Shown: positions 36,701-52,000 of the stretch, piece after piece | How positions within the stretch are numbered: the stretch's first letter is position 1 | Layout: every line of letters begins with the position of its first letter | Assembly: GCA_947652115.1 (NCBI GenBank) | Contig: OX393563.1 | Coordinates: 30,503,571-30,567,570, forward strand | Origin: Blastomussa wellsi | Taxonomy: Eukaryota > Cnidaria > Anthozoa > Scleractinia > Plerogyridae | Length of the DNA stretch: 64,000 nt | Direction: 5' to 3' | Notes under the pieces: model-generated | Seen by the model: the letters and a program-made list of their open reading frames with translations, nothing else | Databases searched by the model: none | Told to the model about the DNA's origin: nothing | Translations under genes and position numbers: made by a program

Positions 36701-39700
36701 AGTACTGTGGAGCAAGAAAACCCCAATTTTTCTTTATCTTGGGATGTATCATGTTACATGATGTCCTCATAATTTGGCTAATTAAAGAAGAACTTTCAAG
36801 TTAATAAACAAATAAGTGGAATTTTAATCAACACAAGATTTTAAAGTGAGTCTAAAGTGTGTTCAGTATTCGAAGCCGCAACAAAAGTTTGACTGTCGTA
36901 AACCTTAGCTTCAACACTGTCGTAAACCTTAGCTTCAACACATGACAAAGCTCCCAACAACGTCATCTCGAGTTGTCGACGTTCAGTTCCAAGAGGATTA
37001 CTTGTTTATAACCCACAGCCACAATTTTGTACCTAAATGTTGACTGAACTCCGAAAATGGAGTTTAGTCCTAGACGTATTGCGCATGTGCCATACCTCCA
37101 CACGTGAGCCCGTCGGGTTGTAGAGTGAATCCTGCTCTACACTCACACACAAAACTTCCAAGAGTGTTATTGCATACTTCTTGGCAGTTTCCATTATCCA
37201 GTTCACATTCATCGATATCTGACACAAACCACAACAACGTCAGTTATTTTATTTCCGCCATAGTTAGCAACTACGTACCAACTGATATCTGATCGATAAT
37301 TTACAGGAGAGGACGTTTTAATGTAAAAATAACCTTAAAAGTAGCTACGCCATCGTTCGTGCACTTTGAACAATTTTCAAAATGGTCATTTCCAATCCGT
37401 TTCAATCTTCTCCATCTTCAGCCATCCTTGTTCCTTTGTGGTTTAGTATCACTCCTTTGGTGTTTTCCTTCCTTAGCAAACTATTATTTTTAGAGTTCCT
37501 AAATTTTAAGGGAAATTTAGGCTGTCCAAGAAATAACTCAAAATAACTTGACGTAGCTCCTTTAAAGACGAGACAATATGTTAAGCTTTAAAGGTCTTTG
37601 AAGTATTTCGTCCCAATAACAAAATCACGGCATCCGCCCAACCACTCCAGAACGTTACACGACCGCGCTTCTTTCCTCAATAGGGAGAGCCTGCCAACTC
37701 AATTAACGGATGAAAGTGGAGCGAAAAGTTGTGCACAATGTAAAAATACTAACCGACACAGTCCTTCATGTCCTCCGTGACCACGAAACCCGGGTTACAC
37801 AAACACTGATATCCTCCACGGTAATTTTGACAAACGCCATGGAGGCACCTGTTTGGATCGGAGCATTCATCTTTGTCTGAAAAAAAATATATATTTAAGT
37901 AATAACTTGATAATATCTTTATAGAATTTTTCTGGCTTTTGGCTAGTAGGATAATATATTAATAACAAACAGTAAAATACATTTTGATAGCGCTATTATA
38001 TAGGATACTGAAAAGTGCTTCACATGATTAAAAATATATAAAAGTTACATTACAGTTAAAATATATGCTATTTAAAAGGCTAAACAATTATAAAATTTAA
38101 AAATAAAAACCGAAAGTCTTTAGACTTTAGACTTGCGACCTAAAAAATAATAACATCGAGTGAAAAACGTTTCGACAAAAAATAACTTACAGGGCTTGTC
38201 ACAGAACATAGCTTTTTCTGGATGACTGAGTGACTAATCAATGTTGGAATATGGATGTGGCGTTTTACACCAACTCTGTTTTTTTCATTCCAGTCAAGTT
38301 TATTTTATTTATTTATTTATTTTACCAACTCTGATTACCATTTAATTTCTTCTTGAACTAACAAAAGAAATGTAGAACAACAGTAGGAAACTGAAGACTA
38401 ACCTTCACAGGTGACGCCATCCTTCATGAGTTCCATGCCGTTCGGACAAATACACTTATAGCTTCCTTCAGTATTCACGCATGTGCCGTCTGCACATGGA
38501 TTCTTCTCGCATTCATCCGTGTCTGCGGGAAACCAAAGTAGGTTTTTACTGAACTGGTGTTACTTAACACAACTGTAGCAGTTCTTGTAAGCTTGTAAAT
38601 CTACTGGTTCTCCTAGCGTAGCAGTTGCCATTGTTTCAGGGGCTAAGGGCATTGTTCCTGTTGTTTATTTTATTGTTTTCACGCAGGGTAGCGAGCCATT
38701 CATGTGAGAAGTCACGAGAGCTGCTACATCGCCCGACATTTTAATGGAGAGATCATTACATGGAAGTTTAACCTCTTCTTCTTTCTGCGGAGAATGCATT
38801 TCAATAAAGAACAGTGACATGGTCTATGTGAATCGTACAGAAGCTGTCATAGCAACATTTTCCTGAGGTAACTTTTCAACCCGATTCAACGAGCCTTCTC
38901 AAAGAAAAATCGATATCGCATTAATCCCAAAAACAATCCTCCACTGCTGAAGTACCATTTACCCAAAAAAACCTCGAGCACAAGCCCATTGCCAAAGAGA
39001 ATCGATGTCCCATATAACACCTTAAGCTTCTACCGAAACGAATCTGATCCTATTTAGAGTCAGAGTGAGACTGATGAACAAGATAGTTATATCCTGCGAT
39101 AAATTCTCTCCCACGTGCACAAGATGTGCCTGTTTAAGGGCTTTGTACAACCCAGGTTGCGACCTAGTGGCCGACAGCCCAATTCCTATCCAATCCATTC
39201 TTCTAAACAAAAATCTACGTGAGTTTTGAGAAACAGGGGAGATGCCACTTTACAAATTTTTTTACTTTGGTTCAAATCCATATTTCTATATTATAACACA
39301 ACAAAATAGGCAAAAGCCTTTTATTCACTCACCTACACAGACTTCCATCATCATTGGAGCATTCTCAAATCCCGGGAAACAGTCGCATCGGAAGCTGCCC
39401 GCAAGATTGGTACACGTGCCATTACCACACAACTCGGCCGAGATCCGACATTCATCAATATCTGAAGCATAACAATAGTAAACATTAATAATTTAAAATT
39501 TTACCACGTAAATTACGGCCTGTCTCAAATTTAAAGACGCTGTCAAGAAAAAAAATGCTCCTTGTATGAAAAAATGCCTCGCCACGCACTTTGCGTCTCC
39601 TCTAGCGAGGTGATTTTGTCCTCGCGTGATGGAATACTGAGACACTACTCGTTGTCTATTTTTCTTGTAGAAGAAAACGCTCCCAACAATTATCTCTTAC

Positions 39701-42700
39701 GAGAGTTTGTCTTCCATTTGGAGACTAAGAAGTCAAAATAAGTTATTTATTGCCTACCTAAGCAGTCTTTTCCTTCATCATCCAAGGCGTATCCTTGTTT
39801 GCATTCACACTGGAATCCTCCCTGTGCGTTAACGCATTGCCCGTTGTTGCAGATGCCTTGTATTGCGCACTCGTTTATATCTGCAAAATGTGCAGAAGTC
39901 ATAACGTACGTAAACCAAAGCAACTGACAGATAACATTCTTCAAAAGGCCTTTCAAAGAAATATACATACCTTGAACTCGCGGACCGGTCAAAGTGTCTA
40001 CAATCTTGAATCCCTTCTTTCGATTACCACAAAGACCTTCAAACTCGTCTAAATAGAACAACATTGCAGTCAAAAACTACAGTCTTCTTGACATTAATAT
40101 AATCTATCTGCACCATTTGTTATGGTCTTGTATTCAACTGAACAGCATAAGCTATCCTTAATTGGCAAATATATTAGATTTAAAATTACATAAAATCTTC
40201 AGTATGACCAATCTCCAGATATAACGTACGAACGAACATTGTCTAGGGTGGGGCAAGTTAGGCAATATATAGGCTACTGATCGAAAAATATAAATAAATA
40301 AATATGTGTGGGGATTTTTCGTGCATATCACCTGTGTTTTCCAGTGGGCATTCTTGGCACGGATTGCCCCAGCCACCACCAACCACAGAGCAACAGCAGT
40401 CAACTTTCTTGTAGCGTCCACCATACGGCTTATCGCAGCCACTTGAGGTGACTCTACCATAACAAACGTCTTCGCGAAGATCTAAATCAGAATCATCAGA
40501 ATTTTGTTAACATTACGAATGTCCATGCTATGTCCGCAGTGAAAGCCATCTAAAAATGGTTTTATTAAGTATCTACCGACACTAGCTAACGCGACTGTTG
40601 GCGAGAGCTGTCCGCCGCCAATGGGCCGGGGGTTACTTGAAGAATAGGCTGCGATCACAAGTTAGTGTATACTTATAGCAAGTTTTCTTTAGCGAAAGTT
40701 CGACTGTAAAAGAAGCTCGTTACTTACCGACGCAGTTTCGTTGTGTTGCGTCCAAAGTAAGGCCTTCCGAACACTGACAAGCAAAACTTCCAAGAGTGTT
40801 ACGACATATCCCATTGTTACACAGACCGGGAAACTGGGCACACTCATCAATATCTGACAACAAAAAAATGCTTCTTACGTTCACGTCCCAGTTGTCCAAA
40901 GAGTGAATGATTAAATTAATCCAGTATCTTTATTTTTTACATATAGTTTATGAGTTGTAGAAGCTTGGGGCTTCTGTAGTGTAATAAATAAAACAAGCCC
41001 GGGGGGGGGGGGGGGGTACTCCCCTATAAAAATGACGGGGGTGCTCGTCGTACCTTTTAGGGGGTAAAATTTGTGAATTGGTACCGCTTAGGGTGCAAAA
41101 ATCTAAAATGACCGCCGCTTAAGATGTTGTGGTACCTTTTAGGGGCCTTCCGTATAGGCCCGCATTTGTTTTACAAAAGAAAAATAAGAAAAATAATTTC
41201 TAATTTCTAATTACTTCAGAAATGGTACCTTTTAGGGGTAAAAATTACTCTGAGCCACGCCCACAAAATGAGATTCTGGTACCTTTTAGGGGTGTTTTCG
41301 AAAATTTCCGACGAGCACCCCCGTCATTTTCATACGGGAGTACCCCCCCGGGAAAACAAGGTTTCATTGTAGCTTTTACGTAGCAATTCTCTCGTCGTTG
41401 CTTTCTCGTATCGAGATAAATCTTAAGCGTTTTTGTTGAATACAACAACAACAACAAGGTTTATTTGAACTGCAACCTAAAAGTTTACATTCTACGTACA
41501 ATTATTCTAAATTCATTGTGTCACCCCGTTACGTAAAGTTGTTTAGCAACCTCTCGTACGATAACCGCGGTTCTATTTGGAGGCAAAGGGATTTTGTTTT
41601 TTCCGAGTAATCTCATTACCTGTACAGCGAGGTTCATCTTGAATGGCATATCCTGCGGCACAACGTTCATCTAAGAACAACATTAAAAAAGTATTATTTC
41701 TAATTGATTACGTATCGTTGGCCTTCATGATTGCCGTAAACCTACAACTAACGGATATCAGAATTGACGTGACAACAACAACAAACAAACAAGACGAAGA
41801 AGATAACGCAAGCAAGTTATGTCACGTAATTCCACAAAAAGTAACGCAACCTACCGCCTTTTTTGGGAGGGCATTCATTACAAGGGCTTCCCCAACCCTT
41901 GCCTACGGTGTTGCAACAAATGTCTAAGGGAACGTCGCCGTTGATCGATTCCTCACAACGATTGTTTGTGATTTTTGTCCAACACTGCGCTGTTCTTGTA
42001 TCTAATATGAAAAAATAAAAATTAATCTTATGCCAGGATCGGAAAATTGAAAGCGAATTGGAAGTTAGTACACGACAAACTTTTGGTGGTAATTGAGCAT
42101 TTACTCAGGGTACCCAAAAAGGGTATTGGTCAAGTTGGGACTATAGTGAGAATTCCGAAATCATTTTTTGGAAAGAACAAGACTGCTTGCTGAATGAGCA
42201 CCTTCTTGATTTTTCTGTGTATTTTGGTCAAAGTTACCTTTACAAATCCTGCCTGAGGCGTCGAGTTTGTAATTCGGTGGACACTGACATCGGAAACTCC
42301 CAGGGGAGTTTATACAAGTTCCGTCAATACATTGCCCCTCAAGTGCACATTCATTAATGTCTGAAAGAAAGCGAGAAACAGATATACATGCCGTCAAGTT
42401 TGTGGCCTAATAACACCTGACGCCATAGCATAGCGACTAGCCTATGTAATGCGCAGTCGTTACAGTACTCGAGGGAAGATAGTGGTAAGATCTATATTCC
42501 AGCAGTTTAGTTGCGAACAATCACCGTATCACCTTCGCAGATTCTTGAATCTGTATTCAGAGTGAAGCCTTTTGGACAATCACAGGAGAAAGTTCCCGGT
42601 AAATTTTGACAGATTCCACCCTGACAGAGTCGAGGATCTTCTCTGCACTCATCAATATCTACGAAAGAATAAAAGATAAATAAGTACGAGTGATAGAGAG

Positions 42701-43122
42701 TATTCTGTATGTTTCCTTAGTTAACGTCTACGGGAAACTCACGTATACAATCGACACCCAGAATTCCAGTGGTTCCATAAATTCAATGTTACCCATTCAG
42801 AGACCTTTTTTATTTACTTTTTTTCAGAGACCTGGTCGAGAGGTCTTTGTAAGTTTTTAGTGGCTAGCCCAAGACTAGAAAATGAAAACCTTGATTCGGA
42901 CGCAATCGGTACTAGGCAAGCACACTTCCATAAGTGTGTCTGTCAGTCTACCTGTTATCTGTTTCTGTCTGTCTGTCTGCCTGCCCGCCTTCCTACCTCT
43001 CTGCCTGTCAGTCTGTCTGTCTGTCTGTCTGTCCGTCTGCCTGCCTGCCTGCCTGCCTGCCAGCCAGCCAGTCAGCCAGTCAGTCAGTCAGTCAGCCAGT
43101 CAGCCAGTCAGCCAGTCAGCCA

Positions 43123-43168
<46 letters not shown>

Positions 43169-45941
43169 GTGTCTGTCTTTCTGTCTGTCTGTCTTTGTGC
43201 CTATCAGTCTGTTGGTCGGTCGGTCAGTAGGTCGGCTTGCCTGTCTATCCTTCTTTCTGTCTGTCTGTCTTTCTGTTCGTGCGTCAGACCGTCTCTGTCT
43301 AATGAAAGACCACTGAATACCGTTGCATAGTTTCTTTGTGACATCACTCCTAAAGCCTGCGTTGCATACACAGATGTAATCCTTCATTGTGTTCTGGCAT
43401 TCTCCATTTGTGCACACGTTCTTCTTCATTCCGGCGTTATTCACACATTCATCGATATCTGGATAAACGACAAAAATCAAAATAAGGTTTTTTTGTTCGG
43501 TTTCCATTAGAGAACAGATCCTTCGATGCGTAACATCAGTGAAATCCAAAGTAACTGCGCTGTAGAGCCCCTGCATGGAAGAGTCCACTATGGGCTTCCC
43601 TTACAATGTTAACAAAATGCAGCCTAATAAGTGAATTCAGTTTTTGGTGCAGATATCAATATGTAGAACAGCTGGACTTCTTTGGTCACGTGCCCTTACC
43701 ATCTCCGTTGCAGGTCATTCCAGGTCCCTTACAGCAGACTTGCCTGTACTTCTCTGTAAAATGAGAAGGGAATCTCCATCAATTCATGTTACTCTAACTT
43801 ATGATTGGCAACAACAAAGTATTTTTCTACTCTATTCTATAATAGGGTCTTTCAGATTGGTTTCGTTTCCAGAGCGCTCTTTCCTCCATGTTTGCGACCA
43901 GTTCAAATTAAAGAAAACCATTACTGTATGAGATGACGTGAGATTGGTGTGAGATGTGATAACCGAAAGTATAAACAATAGGTTTGAAAACGGTCGTACT
44001 CGTACTCCCATCTGAAGCCCCAAAACTCTCTTCTAAGGCTGGTGGCACATCGCGGCCGAGGTTTACGTCCCTGTAACTTGAAGCGAGTACTAGCAGTATA
44101 CAAGAACACCTCACATTCTCTTGCAGTACATCTATTTCTACTGCCCCTGAATACAGAGACGAAACAACTCAAAGAAACCTACCCGTTCCCTTGAGTGGAC
44201 AGGGTCTACAGGGATCGTCCCATCCTCTCTGTCCTCCGTTCTCCATGCCACAACAGCACTGGGATAGCGTTAAAAATCTCATCAGAGGTTCAGAACATCT
44301 ACTGCCTTCCACCTTCGCGTAGCACCGGCCTAGTGTCGTATCTGAAGATAGAAAAGATAATTAGCATAAATATTAAAGTGATTTTCGATTGAAACTTTCC
44401 TTTTAAAGCAAAACGAAAGCAGCAACACACCCCTCTGTAACAGGCTCACAGAAACCCAGTGGATTATTTTCCCCCACCCAGCGGAAATTTAGTCTCCCCA
44501 GTACCCAGTGAATATTTTGATTTTACCCAGTGACTGTGATCCAGCGTATTTTGTTTGCAAAAATATAATAATAAATAAGCAAAATAAAACAGAAAACGAG
44601 CGGACCCAGTGGGAAATTAGCCAGCCCGGTGACTTTTTTTCCCCGAAAACCCAGTGAGGATAAAGATTCCACTGGGTCTGTTACAGAGGTGTGTAGCAAC
44701 TGATCAATTCCAAAAGGCACAGATAATTTTGCAAGCCAATCAAAACTCGAAGTAAATACCCGCAGTCGGCGATTGGTTTTGGTTTTACTTCTGTTCGAAA
44801 AAGTTGTGTGAGTTTTCTAAACCAATTAGAAAACGTAGCAATGAAAACTCAAAGCAGATGCGAATTACTTGCGAACGTCAAGTGAAAATGGTTTTAAGAA
44901 GTTTCTTGAACATAAAGTCTATGTTTTTCTAGATAAATACCCAAAGAAAGATAAGAAATTAAATAAAGAGATGTAAGAAACAGTAAGAGAAAACTTGCAA
45001 ACGTACCCACACATGCCTTGCCGTCTGCACTTGGAGTGAATCCACGGTCACAAACACATTTAAAGCTTCCCGGCTCGTTCGCACAACGGCCGTTCTTGCA
45101 TATATTATCTTGCTTACACTCATCAATATCTATATATAACAGTAGACACATTATTTGTATGATTATTGCTATTATTTCATTAATTACTATACTATAATTA
45201 TTACTTCTATAATATTATTACTTCGACATTGAGATAGTCAGATATTAAGTTATACATACATCTTATTAACCAAGTGCGCGGACCGTACTGGGGTGAATAT
45301 TGGTCCGAGCGCAGCGTCCGCGAGTCCTGTACAGAAAAGACCTATGTTTCAATTTCCCCCAGTACGGCCCAAAGCAAGCTTGGTTTATAATAGATTGCAA
45401 TGCACGAATCGCGCGCGCGATCATTCTGGATATCGGACGATATTCCGCGCGATTTCGCAGGATAATTTTAAATGTTACACTTTGCTACGACGATGGGCAA
45501 CCGCTTGTAACATCAATCTGTACCAACGAAATTCCAGTTATAAACGATGGAATGATAAAAAAGGTAATGATAAAAAAAGGAAAGGTGTTATTAAGGTTTT
45601 AGGACGGCTCACTCCCTCCCGGATCTACTGACCTTCACATACACTCTGATTTACTGTGGCCTGGAACCCTTTGTGACAGGTACAGCGGTATGATCCACGG
45701 GTGTTCACGCATGCGCCGTTTTCACAGCGGCCAGGAAGAAGGCGGCATTCATCGATGTCTGTAAAATATAGCTCATGTCCAATTCTGGTCCGACAGGTTT
45801 TCTTCTCTCTTTTCAATCAAATTTAAGCCGCGAAATAGCGAGATCGGCAGTTAACGTAGTTTTTGGCGACATTGGAAATTTAAAAACCTTTGGGACCAGA
45901 ATACTCAAATAATGCGTCTTAATAATATATTTAAATAATAA

Positions 45942-46016
<75 letters not shown>

Positions 46017-49000
46017 CATTATTATTATTAGTCACAAGCTGATTTTGAAAATTGTTTTCTCAGTCATCATTTTGAAATCCAAGCAAATAACTAATTTAAC
46101 TAGGAATCGTAAGATATAGTCAACGGATATACTCAAAAGATTTTGTGAAAGTAGCGAAAACCATTTACATCTGTAAGTTAAGTGTCATGTTATTGAAATA
46201 CTATCCGCCATCTAAACTGCACTTTTTAAGCTTCAAATTTAGACATAAAAAACATCAGTGTCATCTTCATCACTTCTTTATTTCCGGGTCCAACTTGTTT
46301 TTGTCTCTCATCTCCCAGAGACTTTTGATTGAACTGTCTCATGAAGTACTTACCGACACAATGTCGCATATCAGAGCTGGGTTCAAACCCAGGGCCACAC
46401 GAACATTCATACCCTCCAGCATAGTTAATACACTGACCATTAGCACAGACGCCCTGGGATTTACACTCATCGATATCTGAAATAGCACACAGATGAAAAC
46501 GAAGGATTGTTAGCATTGTAGAAGGAACTGCGCTTCTGGTAACGCTCAGTGTAAAGCTTTAAACACAGTGGACCGAAAACCTAGCTTGTGAGAGAGGGGG
46601 CGGGGGGGGGGGGGGGGGGAGAACGGAACAGGAGGGGCTGCAGACGACCCTAGAGGAAAAGCGAATCTCGATAACACCAAGCACTTGCGTCCCCGAGGCT
46701 TTTCCCGCGTTATCATTGCAGCAAAAGACATAAATGTAATCGATTCTCGTTCATACGGCAGCTCCTAAACAACGCATTCACCGAAGCGCAAAGATGGCTA
46801 CAGTACAATACCTGTGCAAGTTCTTTTATCAGATGTTAGCTTATATCCACGCCGGCACTGGCAAGTAAAGCTGTCCCTTGTTCTGACGCACACGCCATGT
46901 TCACAGACACCCGTCTCAGAGCAAGGGTCGACACCTAGATAACATGAGAAATTCACGTCAAGACGTTTTAGATTCAACTTGTACTGATTTAAGATTAATC
47001 GGCGAGGAATCATGCGAATGCAGCTTTGCAGTTTTGTTGGTCTACACGGAACTTTAAAGAAAGGTACTATAAGGTTGTTATATTTTAAATAAACAGATGC
47101 ACACAAACAACAACAACAACAAGTCTGCAAATGCAAACATTGTTAAAACGACGCCAAAGGTAGAGATAAGAATGCCCTTATTCCAGAGCTTTACATTGGG
47201 CCTTATATACGCGAGAATGTAACGCGTAAATGACAATTCACCAACCTGGAATACAACTCTTTTTATTGGAGGAGATCTGGTACCCAGGATTACACTCGCA
47301 CCTGAAACTACCGTCTGTATTAATACAACGGCCATTCCTGCACAACCGTGAGTCCGCTGAACACTCGTCTTTATCTGGAAAACACGAATTGCACATCAAT
47401 ACGACCAGCATTTAATTTACAGAATAACCTACTTAAAAATGGCGCATCCTTGAGGTTTGCGACAAATATACTTCGGGAATTGCATGCAAACTCAATTTTG
47501 CGTTTCAAGGCTGGAAATATTTTGCTTCTAATGCATTTAATTTCAAAACAAATTTTGATTTAAAATTATTATGTACGTCAACAGAACCACATAAATGAGT
47601 CTGAAGGCCAAGTCAAAGTTAATCTGAAAGCCTTGGCACGAGTTGCCTTTCTTTGTACGCTGTTGGTACTTTTATCACCTTAAAATGAGGTTACGGTGTA
47701 TACGAAAGCGGGCTTATTGCATTTGTCTTTTACTCATAAATGAACCTTATACACTGGCAATAAATCCTGTAAATGTTAATGGTAGTAAAAAAAGAACAAT
47801 TTTGACGGGAAAAACTGAGTCATTATTGAGACGCAGCCAACGAATTTAGTAGATTACTACTTGCGAAGAGATCAGTGTGCCGAGCAAGCCTTACCAAGAC
47901 ATTTGTTATCTCGTCCCAGGATGTATCCTTGGTTACACAAGCACTGGAAACCATAAGGTACGTTTATACACCTCCCATTTGGACACAGGTCTCCTTGTCT
48001 TTGACACTCATCAACTAACAAGTAAAAAGAAAGAACTGATCTCGATTCTGCTTACTCTAGCTAAGGTAAAACATTATTCTTATATATATATCGTCTGTTG
48101 TTAGGGACCGACGAGATAGATAAGAAAGCATAAGAGTCATTATTAAATACTAGCTATGGTATATTGCATGTCCTGACTTTTGATTGGTTTAGAGGCAATG
48201 GTATATGAGCTCATTTACCATTGACCTAGAAATATGGTACGTGTGCGCGTAAAGGAATGCATTTTTCGCAATGTTTGTACAATATTTTTTGAGCGCTTTT
48301 AATCAAACCATTATTCCAACGCGCGCTCGTTGAATAATTGTTAATTATAGCATACCTGGAGGCTTGGCAGTGGGTATAGAAACATTTGGACACAACGCCG
48401 TGTACTCAGCTGCAGAGGGAAACAAAATAACACGTTTTAGTAAATTTTCAACCTCTGGATAGTCCTCTGGATAATGATTTTCTAGCTTTCTGATTGGTTC
48501 CCTCCGTTACCGATCTGAGCCATTATTCTTAATTTGACCGAATATGGAAGAATGATGAAAATGGAAGATAGGACAAAAGTATTGAGGTAAATTATGTGGT
48601 TTTTAGCATGAAAACTGTGGTAAAAAGAAGACAATTTTTAATCAGAATTTGTTGTGTTTCAGCGCACAATCTTGCAAAGCTATATTCTACCATGACCCTA
48701 CGTATACAATGAAAGCATGGCTGTAGTGCTGTAGGCAAAACCGTCGTGTAGTGACTTTAATTTAGCTCTGTATGCCAGCTAATAGTCGTTAACGTTGCGT
48801 GACCTTCAGTAGACGCCAAAATGATTGCGGGAAATAAATTGACTCAGTACATGTCTAAATGTCAAATTTCAGTCCCCGACCACACTGTCACTGTCTGCGA
48901 AAAGTGGTGCTCGTCGAGACCGTGTGCATAACGTGTTAATCACGTGTTACTCACGTGTTCCCTTGATGGAGCATCGTTCACAGAGTGGTCCCCAGCCCGC

Positions 49001-52000
49001 TGGAGTTGTCTGGGAGCAGCAGCAATCATGCTTGGTCGTGTTTGCGGGCGACTGATCAACACAGTAATTATTTACCACTCGCTGGTAACAATATCCGGAT
49101 ATTTCACCTAGAAATCAACGACATCGATTAAACAAACAAATTGCAGTGAGTCTTACATGTAAGTAACTTCGATCTACAAGGAACTTAAGCGATGGTCTCA
49201 TATCACATCCAAGGGAGTAGAAATACAGAAACCAGTATAAGCTCCGACCTGATACGCTACTTGGCTCGACAGCAAGCTTTTCCTTTTTAGAGAAAGAGAA
49301 AGTATTTCAATCCCAGGATTTGAAGGGGTTTGAAGCACCAGGCTTCCGGTTTGAATAACATGAGGGTTTCTGGGCTCCAACGTTAATGTAAAAAGAACTA
49401 GGACTGCAGTGCTCCAGGGCTCCAAGTGATTAACGAGACTCATCTTCTGCTTTGTCGGAACTCCAAGGGATGTTAACCGTTGGAGTCTGTATTTCAAAGA
49501 AAAAACGTCAGGGTTGTTGATCCGTTTGCCGCCAATGTCGATAACAACCGATATCGAAATGTGTCGCAGGAAACGAACGCCAAAGTATTACAGTCATTAA
49601 AGGAGGAACGTTTTCTTGTGGCTATCGCTTGGTCATCGATTAGTCGATGTAGTTGATTGTCTTTTAATTGGTCAAGCGAGGTTTGATTTCTCTATGGGAC
49701 CCTGATGCTGTACGCAAAATCGTATCAAACGACCACGGACAGTATCTAACTGGCAAAACTTGCTACTGAAACACGTTTTGACCAGTACTTGATAAAATCA
49801 GTGCACATACTTATACAGAAGCTCTTGTCCTGATTTAGGATATATCCTTCATTGCAAACACATCTAAATCCGCCATTTGTATTCTCACATCGGCCATTTG
49901 CACAGATGCCAGGAACCTCACTGCATTCATCTTTATCTAAACACAATGAGAACATAAGGAACGGAGAATCTTTGTTAATTATCAGGCTTTCGGCCTGCGC
50001 GAGAGGCAAAAAAGCAAGCTAAACAAGCAAATGAGGAAAAGGAATGAGTTTAATAGGGAATAGGCTGTGAGCAGTAGTCATCGGGGAGCCTTGCACGAGC
50101 CACTTCGGCGAATTGCAAATTGAACGATAAAAACCGTATGATGATTTATTAAGAATGTAAACATGAAAAAAATCGCCTGGAGGAAGTGCTTGAAGACCTC
50201 ATTACAAACAGGAATAAGCGAGCATTTGACGCGGATTTGACACTTTATTTACTGATTGGCTGATCAAGATCAGCTGATAATGCTACGTACTGAAAGTGGT
50301 TCGTTTAAAACCTTTGATTTGTAATGGTGCCAATCAGAATCGAGTAATTTTTTAATGCACATTATTAAGAGCAAAGGAGAAGCAAAAAGAGAGACACTTC
50401 TCGCAGTCTACTGGTCAATTTTCACACATTGTGCATTTCAAAGGAAGGTTATTTCTGTTTCAATTCACTTTGAACGAGTTCTTCTGCCTTTCAGTCGTTC
50501 GATCTCATCAATTCCAAACTTCATCCTTGCGGTATCCGGCTTTCTCACTCATCGTGTGGAACGGCCGTTCGAACGGATAGTTCCAAGAACCGTTTGCGCG
50601 CGATAGGTCTAGTGACAGCTGTAACGTGTATTTCGGCAACTTTCACTGTTTGCCTCGTCGGCCACGCAATATCTTCCTTCTCTAAACGAAGTTTCCCACT
50701 GTCGGCCATTGTCCGCCTTATCTTCTGCATTGAGATGCAACCAACTTGGCGTCACGATCTGAGATCGCGTGATATTTTAGCCGCGCAATTTGATGAACAT
50801 ATTTTGAGCGCAATTCGGTAACTTTGAAGGGTTATAAAATCATCAATTGATGCTTTTTCCTTGACAAACTTTCAGAGTTTTCCTTTAACATTTTTTTAAG
50901 TTTAGAAATATGCATTAAAAAATTCGCTTCATATGCACTTTAACGAAACTGGACATCGTATGCTATGATTCAGCCTCAAGTACAACTTAAACAATACAAG
51001 GTCCGGGCTGACTTCAATGGTGTGAAACAGCGATCACTCCTCTAAGCAAAATATGTCACCTTTTCTTACCAAAAATGGTTACGATATTTCAAGTTATTTT
51101 TCAGACGCAAACGCTTACTTTCAAATGAAAGGAAACCTACAGTTGTAGTTTTAAAAGGTAACAAAAGACCAAAGGAGCCAAAGAAGTCATAATCAATCAG
51201 AAATAAGCAAACAATGATTGTTACACTGCAACTTGAAACTACTGGCCAATTTCTTTAGATTACGTCGCACGATGCACCGCCCTTTTAACTACGCTCAACA
51301 AACAAACAGACAAACATTCACGTGGTTGCTTTCGAGTTTCGATTAGAAGAGCAAATTTCACTTTATAAAGGAGGATAGCTTACCGACGCATTTCTGTGAA
51401 TCGGCATCAAGCCTTTGTCCCGCGGGACATTCACAGCGGTAGCTACCAACAGAGTTAATACATCGTCCACCCGAACAGATCTTTGGGATGGCTTTACACT
51501 CGTCGATATCTGGTGGACAAAGAAAAAGATTGAATGAGTTATTATAAATTGTGTTTATTCCTGATTTTATCGATTAAATAACTGTTTGACAAGCAAATAC
51601 CTTGACATGCTTTGCTGCGAAAATTTGGAAGGAATCCTCTGTCACAAGGCTCTGCAAATAAAATATGTTATGAGACAAAAAAGAGAGAAGAAAGTCAGAA
51701 ATGCAGTGAAATACGGTTTTCTCGAGTCTTCAAGGAAAACGAAAATTGGTTCGAGACATGATCGGGGAGAAATAACATTTAGAAACAAAAAGTGGAAGAG
51801 GTTAGCGCCGCCATTTTGGATTTGATGACGTCCTCTGCTTCCTCACATTAGCGGCAACCATTCCACTTCATAAAATTTCAAAATGGCGGCGCGCGGGAAA
51901 TTTAAAAGGAATAATGCTTTTTCAGTTGTTGCTGTTGAATGCAATTTCTCCTTTGTCCGGTAAATTTTGGAATTTAAAATTGTAAACAATTCAACGTCAA

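Noticed and set aside
36892..36941. Direct duplication of about 25 bp (TGTCGTAAACCTTAGCTTCA)
   Set aside because: Simple local tandem duplication in an intron with no sign of function.
42860..43316. Frames rich in Cys/Leu/Ser and Ser/Gln/Val
   Set aside because: Tetranucleotide microsatellite in all three frames, not a protein.
45293..45631. 112-codon plus-strand frame
   Set aside because: Overlaps an inverted repeat (GTACTGGGG / CCCCAGTAC) and looks like a decayed transposon, not a gene.
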